Part shown: positions 58,353 to 64,000 of the stretch, piece after piece | How positions within the stretch are numbered: position 1 is the stretch's first letter | Layout of the letters: each line of letters starts with the position of its first letter | NCBI GenBank assembly: GCA_016235815.1 | Contig: JACRIM010000017.1 | Span: forward strand, 62,001 to 126,000 | DNA from: Planctomycetota bacterium | Lineage (GTDB): Bacteria > Planctomycetota > Phycisphaerae > UBA1845 > UTPLA1 | Direction of reading: 5' to 3' | Length of the DNA stretch: 64,000 nt | The notes under the pieces: model-generated | Seen by the model: the letters and a program-made list of their open reading frames with translations, nothing else | Database searches by the model: none | Told to the model about the DNA's origin: nothing | Position numbers and translations under genes: made by a program

Positions 58353-59564
58353 ATGCTCAAGGTGCTCATCGCGGACAAGTTCGAGAAAACCGGCATCGAG
58401 GCCCTCACGAATGACGGTTGCGAGGTCGTCTATGAACCCGACCTCAAAGCCGACACGCTGCGCGAGGCCCTGGTGCGGACGGCCGCGCCTGTGCTGGTCG
58501 TGCGTGGCACGCAGGTGACGGCCGACATGCTGGCGGCATCGCCGCATCTGGGGCTGATCGTGCGGGCCGGTGCGGGCTTCAACACCATCGACGTGGCCGC
58601 CGCGTCGGCGCGCGGAATCGTCGTCTCCAACTGCCCCGGTAAGAACGCCGTCGCCGTCGCCGAACTCACCATGGGCCTCATCATCGCCCTCGATCGGCGC
58701 ATCGCGGAAAACGTCACCGACCTCCGCGCCGGCATCTGGAACAAGAAGGAATACTCCAACGCCCGCGGCCTCAAAGACCGCACCCTCGGCATCATCGGCA
58801 TGGGGTTGATCGGCCAAGCCGTCGTGCAGCGGGCCAAGGCCTTCGACATGCGCGTGATCGCGTGGAGCCGGTCTCTGTCGCGCCACGCCGCCGCTGAGCT
58901 TGGCGTGAAGTACTGCGATGACCCCGGCGAGGTGGCCGCGAATTGCGACATCCTCAGCGTGCATCTGGCAGCCGCGAAGGAAACGAAGAACCTCGTCAAT
59001 CGCGACGTGCTCGGCCTGCTTGCCCCGGGCAGTTGCGTCATCAACACCGCCCGCGCCGATGTGATGGACTACGAAGCATTGGCGGAGTTGATGGTGAAGC
59101 GAAACCTCCGCGTCGGCCTCGATGTCTTCCCCGAGGAGCCGGCAAGCGGCCAGGCCCAGTTTCTGCCCGCGATCCTCAAGGCCGGCGGCATCGTCTATGG
59201 CACGCATCACATCGGCGCCTCCACCGATCAAGCACAAGACGCCATCGCCGAAGAAACCGTGCGCATCGTGAAAATGTTCAAGAACACCGGCCAGGCGCCG
59301 AACTGCGTCAACATCGAGACGCGAAGCCCGGCCAAGTGCCAGCTCGTCGTGCGGCACTATGACAAAGTCGGCGTACTCGCCACCGTCTTGGATAAGCTAC
59401 GCCGAGCCGACATCAACGTGGAAGAGATGAGCAACACCGTGTTTCAGGGGGCCAAGGCCGCCGTCGCGGTGATTCGCCTTGCCCAGCCGCCGGCCGATTC
59501 GGTGGTCAAGGACATTGCCGCAATGCACGATATGATCATCAATGTGGAAGTGAAGCCGGTGTAG
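58353..59564 (+). CDS. Phosphoglycerate dehydrogenase-like enzyme, short form with ACT domain
   Basis: A 403-residue D-2-hydroxyacid dehydrogenase. The start at 58353 (MLKVLIADKFEKTGIEAL) matches the family; earlier codons overlap the terminator. NAD-binding motif GIIGMGLIGQAVVQRA is at about 148-163. Catalytic arginine, glutamate and histidine are in INTARAD, LDVFPEEP and HHIGAST. The C-terminal ACT domain (about 325-400, CQLVVRHYDKVGVLATVLDKL) probably binds serine as an inhibitor. Likely oxidises 3-phosphoglycerate in serine synthesis. It lies directly before a second, longer paralogue, so one of the two may use another 2-hydroxyacid. Confidence 0.92.
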   Translation: MLKVLIADKFEKTGIEALTNDGCEVVYEPDLKADTLREALVRTAAPVLVVRGTQVTADMLAASPHLGLIVRAGAGFNTIDVAAASARGIVVSNCPGKNAVAVAELTMGLIIALDRRIAENVTDLRAGIWNKKEYSNARGLKDRTLGIIGMGLIGQAVVQRAKAFDMRVIAWSRSLSRHAAAELGVKYCDDPGEVAANCDILSVHLAAAKETKNLVNRDVLGLLAPGSCVINTARADVMDYEALAELMVKRNLRVGLDVFPEEPASGQAQFLPAILKAGGIVYGTHHIGASTDQAQDAIAEETVRIVKMFKNTGQAPNCVNIETRSPAKCQLVVRHYDKVGVLATVLDKLRRADINVEEMSNTVFQGAKAAVAVIRLAQPPADSVVKDIAAMHDMIINVEVKPV

Positions 59565-59583
59565 GAATGGGGCAGTGCCCCTG

Positions 59584-59635
59584 GCACCGGCTTCCAACCG
59601 GTGCGGGTAGTTGTGGCACCGGTTTTCAACCGGTG
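59584..59635. repeat. Twin REP-like hairpins between the dehydrogenase genes
   Basis: Two near-identical units: GCACCGG-CTTCCAA-CCGGTGC (59584-59604) and GCACCGG-TTTTCAA-CCGGTGT (59616-59635). Each folds into a seven-base hairpin, 11 bases apart in the same orientation. The last ends six bases before the next start codon, so it covers the ribosome-binding region. The shape and the intergenic setting fit REP/BIME-type elements; no T run follows. Confidence 0.85.
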
Positions 59636-59641
59636 TGAATC

Positions 59642-61243
59642 ATGCTCACCATCCTCGTCGCCGACACCATTGCCGAAGAAGGACTCAGTCTCCTTCGCGC
59701 CACGCCGAATCTTTCCTTTGAGGTGAAGACCGGCCTCAAGCCTGCGGAGCTTGCGGCGATTGTCGGCAATTACGACGGAATGCTGATCCGTTCGAGCGTT
59801 CAGGTGACGGCGGAGGTTTTCGCCAAGCCGGGGCGCCTTCGCGTGATCGCACGGGCGGGCGTCGGCGTCGACAACGTGGACGTTTCCGCCGCAACGGCCG
59901 CGGGCGTCCTGGTGATGAACACGCCCGATGCGAACACGATTTCCACTGCCGAGCATGCCATGACACTGCTGCTTTCACTGATGCGGCATGTGCCCGATGC
60001 CCATGCCAGCACGCGTGGTGGGGGGTGGGAACGCAAGGCGTTCATGGGGAGGCAGCTTTGCGGGAAGACGCTCGGCATCGTGGGCCTCGGTCGCATCGGG
60101 TCGGCCGTGGCGGAGCGGGCGCTGTCGTTTCAGATGAATGTGCTTGCGTTCGATCCGTTCCTTCGCGGCGAAACGGCGATGGATGGTCGCGTCCGCGTGG
60201 CAAAGTCGCTAGATGAACTGCTGCCGCGCGTGGACTGTCTGACGCTGCACGCGGTGATGACGGAAGAGACGAAGAACCTGATCGGCGCGGCCCAGTTGGC
60301 AAAGATGAAGAAGTCGGCCGTCATCGTCAACTGTGCGCGAGGTGGGTTGATCGACGACGCGGCGCTTGCCGAAGCATTGAATCGCGGAATTATTTCCGGC
60401 GCGGCCATCGACGTCTTTCCGAACGAGCCGCCGGTTGGCAGCCCGCTGCTGGCCGCCAAGAACATCGTTCTGACTCCGCACCTCGGCGCATCGACGGAAG
60501 AAGCGCAGCTCGCCGTCAGTACCGATGCCGCCCAGTCGATGCTGGATTATTTGTTGCACGGCACGATTCGCGGGGCGGTGAACGTCGCCGGGTTGCCGGC
60601 CAATCTCACCGACCGCGACCGAGCCTATCTCGATCTTGCCGCGCGCATCGGCACTATTCTCGCGCCGTGGTGCGCCGATGGAATTGACCGGCTTACCCTT
60701 ACTACGCACGGCGGCGCATCGCTGACGGCCCTCGGCCCGACGCTTGGGTTGACGGCGCTGGCCGAACTCATGTCGCCGCATATCGAAGGGCGACTGAATC
60801 TGGTGAACGCCGGGCCGTATGCACGCCAACGGGGCATCGAGGTGCAGCACGTCTCGCAATCGGCCGAGCGGGAGTTTCAGGAGGTCGTGACCGTGCGCGT
60901 CGAGCGCGGCGGCGAAAACCATCTGGTCGAAGGTGCTGTGTTTCTTGATGGTCGCCCGCGCATTCTGGCAATCGACGGCTATCGCATGGAAATGGTGCCC
61001 GATGGGTTGGTGGTGCTCATCTTCAATGACGACCGTCCCGGAGTGATCGGCGTCGTGGGAACGCTCTTCGGCGATCACCACATCAACATTGCCGACATGT
61101 TCCTTTCGCGACGCGACAAGACGGCCCTGATGTGCCTGAAGATCGACGGGCAGGTGCCGGACAGCCTTGTCGAGCAGTTGCGACGCAGCCCTGCAATACT
61201 CTCGGTGCGGACGATTCGGTTGCCGCCACTCGCCGCCCGTTGA
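59642..61243 (+). CDS. serA: D-3-phosphoglycerate dehydrogenase, long form
   Basis: A 533-residue enzyme, the usual length of type I SerA (about 525), catalysing the first step of serine synthesis: 3-phosphoglycerate plus NAD to 3-phosphohydroxypyruvate. Landmarks: ILVADTIAEEGLSLL, LIRSSVQVTAEV, ARAGVGVDNVD, NAD motif GIVGLGRIGSAVAERA, catalytic NCARGG, IDVFPNEPP and PHLGAST. The allosteric substrate-binding domain (about 330-455) and the C-terminal ACT domain (about 460-530, VVLIFNDDRPGVIGVVGTLFGDHHINIADMFLSR) are both present. No ribosome-binding site; the REP hairpin lies just upstream. Confidence 0.95.
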   Translation: MLTILVADTIAEEGLSLLRATPNLSFEVKTGLKPAELAAIVGNYDGMLIRSSVQVTAEVFAKPGRLRVIARAGVGVDNVDVSAATAAGVLVMNTPDANTISTAEHAMTLLLSLMRHVPDAHASTRGGGWERKAFMGRQLCGKTLGIVGLGRIGSAVAERALSFQMNVLAFDPFLRGETAMDGRVRVAKSLDELLPRVDCLTLHAVMTEETKNLIGAAQLAKMKKSAVIVNCARGGLIDDAALAEALNRGIISGAAIDVFPNEPPVGSPLLAAKNIVLTPHLGASTEEAQLAVSTDAAQSMLDYLLHGTIRGAVNVAGLPANLTDRDRAYLDLAARIGTILAPWCADGIDRLTLTTHGGASLTALGPTLGLTALAELMSPHIEGRLNLVNAGPYARQRGIEVQHVSQSAEREFQEVVTVRVERGGENHLVEGAVFLDGRPRILAIDGYRMEMVPDGLVVLIFNDDRPGVIGVVGTLFGDHHINIADMFLSRRDKTALMCLKIDGQVPDSLVEQLRRSPAILSVRTIRLPPLAAR

Positions 61244-61263
61244 ACCATAAGGAATCGTGACTC

Positions 61264-61782
61264 ATGCCGCGAAAGAAGCGTCTGACCCATCTCGACAAAA
61301 AAGGGGCGGCGCGGATGGTCGATGTCTCCGCGAAGAAGGTCACCCTTCGCAGGGCCGTGGCGAGCGCCGAGGTTCGCATGAAGCCGGCGACCATGGCGCT
61401 ATTGCGCGATGGGCGATTGCCCAAGGGCGATGTGCTGGCGGTTGCGAGAATCGCAGGAATCCAGGCGGCCAAACAGGTGTCGTTGCTCGTTCCGCTTTGT
61501 CATCCACTATCGCTTGAGTCCGTCGCGGTGGACATCATCCCGGCCGCGCCCGATCGCATGAGAATCCTGGTCATGGCGACGATCCGAGCCAAAACGGGTG
61601 TTGAGATGGAGGCATTGGCCGGTGCAGCGGCGGCGGCACTGACGCTTTACGACATGTGCAAAGCCGTGGACCGGGGGATGGAGATCGGCCCCATTCGCCT
61701 GGAGCACAAGAGCGGCGGTCGGTCGGGGATGTGGTCTCGCGAGAAACCCCAACGACCAGCCGCCCGCAAGAAAAAGCGTTGA
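61264..61782 (+). CDS. moaC: Cyclic pyranopterin monophosphate synthase MoaC
   Basis: A 172-residue enzyme converting the 3',8-cyclo-GTP made by MoaA into cyclic pyranopterin monophosphate in molybdenum cofactor synthesis. [31 protein letters not shown] is the N-terminal signature. [29 protein letters not shown] and [30 protein letters not shown] cover the active-site residues. The tail is basic ([11 protein letters not shown]), slightly longer than usual. It starts 20 bases after serA; no other moa genes are nearby, so the pathway is scattered. Confidence 0.96.
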   Translation: MPRKKRLTHLDKKGAARMVDVSAKKVTLRRAVASAEVRMKPATMALLRDGRLPKGDVLAVARIAGIQAAKQVSLLVPLCHPLSLESVAVDIIPAAPDRMRILVMATIRAKTGVEMEALAGAAAAALTLYDMCKAVDRGMEIGPIRLEHKSGGRSGMWSREKPQRPAARKKKR

Positions 61783-61899
61783 CAGCGTCAGTGTCAGGCG
61801 GCTCATTTCGCCAGCTTTCAAATATTCTGAAAGATCGCACAGGCCGATTCAATTCACGCCGCCGTCTCACTAGAATTACGCCGTCTCTGTTGACGCACT

Positions 61900-62865
61900 A
61901 TGCCGACGCTTGCCGCACATACCGACCTCATTCAGGCCGAGTTAGCCGATGTGATCGACGTGTTCGATCGCGAGATCCGGTCCGACTTGGCCTTCGTGAA
62001 CGACCTGACCGGGCGGATCCGCGCCTATCGCGGCAAATTGCTTCGCCCGCAGTTGCTGCTGCTTTCGGGCAAGGCCTGCGGCGAACTTCGCCCAGAGCAC
62101 ATCACCCTTGCCGCCGTCGTCGAAATGGTCCACATGGCCACGCTGGTGCATGATGACGTTCTGGATGAGGCCGATGTGCGACGACGCAGCCCGACGGTGA
62201 ATCGCCTTGTCGGCAATGAGGCGGCCGTCCTGCTCGGCGATTATCTGATTTCACATTCGTACCACCTGTGCAGCAGCCTCGGCTCGACGCGGGCGTCGCG
62301 GCGGATCGCCGATGTGACCAACACGGTCTGCGAGGGCGAGTTGCTCCAAATCGCCAACCGGGGGAATTGGGCGCTCAATGAGGATATATATCTGGAGATC
62401 GTCCGACGAAAGACGGCCGCACTGACCAGCGTGTGCAGCGAGCTTGGTGCCGAGTCGTCGGGGGCCTCGGCGGAGATCGTCCGCCACATGGCCGAATTCG
62501 GCATGGATCTCGGCATCGCATTCCAAATCGTGGATGATCTGCTCGATCTGACGGCGACTCAGGCTGAAATGGGCAAGTCGGTCGGGCGTGATGCGGAGAT
62601 GGGAAAACTCACCCTCCCGGCGATTCGCTTCCTGCAAAGGGCCGATGCATCGGGTCGCGAGCGATTGATTAATGCGATGTCCGGAGGTGCAAACGGGGAT
62701 GAATTGCAGGAGCTTCTTGGCGGAGGGGATGCCGTCGAAAGCTCCATGGACACCGCTCGGTCCTATGTGCAATCCGCTTTGCAGCACCTTTCGGTCCTGC
62801 CCGGCAGCGACGCCCGGGACGCCCTGGCTGCGGCTGCGGAGTTTGTAACCCTTCGACGGCAGTAG
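61900..62865 (+). CDS. Trans-polyprenyl diphosphate synthase (IspB/octaprenyl type)
   Basis: A 321-residue chain-elongating prenyltransferase. GKLLRPQLLLLSG opens the family signature. The first aspartate-rich motif is in HMATLVHDDVLDEADVRRRSPTVN, and the second in FQIVDDLLDLTATQAEMGKSVGRDAEMGKLTLPAI. The residues before the first motif are small or medium (M, A, T, L), consistent with a long-chain product for quinones or undecaprenyl-like carriers, but chain length is not certain by eye. Starts 117 bases after moaC. Likely part of quinone or isoprenoid lipid synthesis. Confidence 0.94.
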   Translation: MPTLAAHTDLIQAELADVIDVFDREIRSDLAFVNDLTGRIRAYRGKLLRPQLLLLSGKACGELRPEHITLAAVVEMVHMATLVHDDVLDEADVRRRSPTVNRLVGNEAAVLLGDYLISHSYHLCSSLGSTRASRRIADVTNTVCEGELLQIANRGNWALNEDIYLEIVRRKTAALTSVCSELGAESSGASAEIVRHMAEFGMDLGIAFQIVDDLLDLTATQAEMGKSVGRDAEMGKLTLPAIRFLQRADASGRERLINAMSGGANGDELQELLGGGDAVESSMDTARSYVQSALQHLSVLPGSDARDALAAAAEFVTLRRQ

Positions 62866-63070
62866 CCTCCCATTGCGGGTTTGGCCCGCCAATATCGCGT
62901 ATCTCCTCATACGATGTGCCTTGGCCAGATCGAAGGCGAGTCAATCCATCGCCGTCCGGTATTGCTCGGATGCGCGATCGAATGGACCTCCGACACCACC
63001 GGTCTGACTGGAAACACTAAATCGCACCAAGTACGATTTGCCGTTGCCTTGTTGCGTAGCGAGTGGGAGC

Positions 63071-64000
63071 ATGACTGAGATGTACATTGCCTGGGCCATT
63101 GCCATTTTGTACGGCCTTGCTTTGTTGTCATTGTGCAAGAGCATCTGGCGAACGATGCGGCTCGTGCAGGATCAACCGGCGTTTGATGCCCGTGCGGGCT
63201 TGTCGGGCGGACCGATGCCCCGGCTCGACGTGGTGATTCCGGTAAAGGATGAAGAGGCGCACGTCGCAGTATGTATCGAGGCGGCGCTGGCGCAGGACTA
63301 TCCCGACTTCAACGTGATCGTGGTGAATGACCGCTCCACCGACGGAACAGGGCGGGTTGTTTCCGCCATCGCCGAGCGAGAACCGCGCGTGAAATACGTG
63401 GAAATTCGCGAATTGCCCGAGGGGCTGTACGGCAAGCCCCATGCGATATCGAGAATTACGCCGCACTTATCCGGCGACATCGTTGTCTTTATGGACAGCG
63501 ATCTTCGCGTGCACCCCAACTGCTTCCGCGCCATTGTTCGGCACATTCAGGAGACCAGACTCGACTGGCTCGCCGTGATGGGTGCGCCGGAGTTGACGAT
63601 GTTTTGGGAGCGTTTGCTCGTGCCCCTTTTTGGCGCCGTGGCCTACGCATGGTACGACCCGCGCACCATCAGCGACCCGAATTCCGACGTGGCCATCGGC
63701 AGCATGTTCATGGTGGCACGGCGATCGTCGTATGACGCAATCGGCGGACACGAGGCCGTGATTCGGGCATACGACGAAGACAGCGCCCTGCTTCGGCTCG
63801 CGAAAAAGGCCGGCCAGCGCATCGCCTACGTGCTGGCGCCGCAGCTTTACACCGTGCGTTTTTATGGAAGCCTGAAGCGCACCATTCACGGCATGACGCG
63901 CACATGCGTCGGCGGAATCAAGACGATGCCGCGCATGTTGATTACGCTTGGGGCGATTAATTTCGTGGCACTGCTGCCGCTGGAAATACTCGGCGGACTC
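63071..64000 (+). CDS. Membrane glycosyltransferase family 2 (cut by window end)
   Basis: From ATG at 63071 (or 63080, same frame) 310 codons are open to the edge. An N-terminal membrane helix (YIAWAIAILYGLALLSL) precedes the GT-A core: VVIPVKDEEAHV, IVVNDRSTDGT, the substrate-side VVFMDSDLRV, and later ACSMF-like GSMFMVARRSSYDAIGGHEA, YDEDSALLRLAKKAGQRIAYV. EGLYGKPHA between the first two motifs is typical of ceramide-glucosyltransferase/HpnB-like enzymes. The visible end (LITLGAINFVALLPLEILGGL) starts a second membrane segment. Downstream of the polyprenyl synthase; the target lipid is unknown. Confidence 0.88.
   Translation, partial: MTEMYIAWAIAILYGLALLSLCKSIWRTMRLVQDQPAFDARAGLSGGPMPRLDVVIPVKDEEAHVAVCIEAALAQDYPDFNVIVVNDRSTDGTGRVVSAIAEREPRVKYVEIRELPEGLYGKPHAISRITPHLSGDIVVFMDSDLRVHPNCFRAIVRHIQETRLDWLAVMGAPELTMFWERLLVPLFGAVAYAWYDPRTISDPNSDVAIGSMFMVARRSSYDAIGGHEAVIRAYDEDSALLRLAKKAGQRIAYVLAPQLYTVRFYGSLKRTIHGMTRTCVGGIKTMPRMLITLGAINFVALLPLEILGGL

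Noticed and set aside
59584-59635. Rho-independent terminator between the two dehydrogenases
   Set aside because: Two tandem hairpins without any T run, and nearly identical sequence units; repeat element fits better.

Overview
The window reads as chromosomal DNA of a planctomycete, most likely of the Phycisphaerae type. The support is indirect: many long secreted proteins carry paired EF-hand/dockerin-like C-terminal tags, there are PEP-CTERM proteins with HAF and NxxGxxAF repeats, FG-GAP propellers, a secreted tricorn-like S41 protease, and an unusual RpoD-like sigma factor. Most genes are G+C-rich. Several secreted-protein genes (about 2.0-3.6, 30.0-31.5, 39.5-40.2, 42.1-44.6, 51.4-52.7 and 55.1-58.2 kb) look more A+T-rich and may be recent or fast-evolving. 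No rRNA, CRISPR array, prophage or intact insertion sequence was seen. There is one tRNA, Thr(CGT).

Layout. 0-1.8 kb: histidine kinase (cut by the edge) and OmpR-type regulator, divergent from a secreted PepSY-like protein with its own terminator. 2-10.6 kb: PEP-CTERM protein, CYTH protein, secreted beta-helix protein, then the compact carbamoyltransferase-SxtJ-DUF5989 set and a thrombospondin-3/dockerin-like protein. 10.9-17 kb: tricorn-like protease, tRNA-Thr and a cysteine-rich dockerin-like protein. 17.3-28.8 kb: mostly housekeeping, with mfd, 7Fe ferredoxin, sigma factor, a receiver-like protein lacking its phospho-acceptor, aspartate-type aminotransferase, methyltransferase, Hsp20, a BshC-like protein and a glycosyltransferase. 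29-44.6 kb: TPR lipoprotein, two coupled secreted proteins, FG-GAP lipoprotein, serS, BNR-type secreted protein, HAF/PEP-CTERM protein, a beta-propeller whose signal peptide is broken by UGA, a decayed aminotransferase fragment, SIMPL protein, YgiT-type zinc finger, the intact class III aminotransferase and a large secreted propeller/Ig protein.

44.7-51.3 kb is the most accessory-like part: a complete HigBA-like toxin-antitoxin pair behind a consensus promoter that appears to give a leaderless message, a heptanucleotide repeat array, a zinc-ribbon protein, gamma carbonic anhydrase, glycosyltransferase, a second toxin-antitoxin locus whose toxin has lost its N-terminal half, an L,D-transpeptidase, a MATE exporter and a small conserved protein. 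51.4-64 kb: a secreted DUF4424-like protein, a B12-binding radical SAM protein carrying the same heptamer repeat in frame, an FG-GAP lipoprotein, two adjacent phosphoglycerate dehydrogenases separated by twin REP-like hairpins, moaC, a polyprenyl synthetase and a glycosyltransferase cut by the window end.

The items most worth following are: (i) the heptamer repeats shared between an intergenic array and a coding sequence; (ii) the paired toxin-antitoxin loci, one intact and one decayed, each with a palindromic operator; (iii) a shared cysteine-containing dockerin-like tag on four secreted proteins; (iv) the duplicated-then-decayed aminotransferase and the UGA-interrupted signal peptide next to it; and (v) the sigma factor without the usual promoter-melting tryptophans. 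I found no clearly new defence or biosynthetic system.
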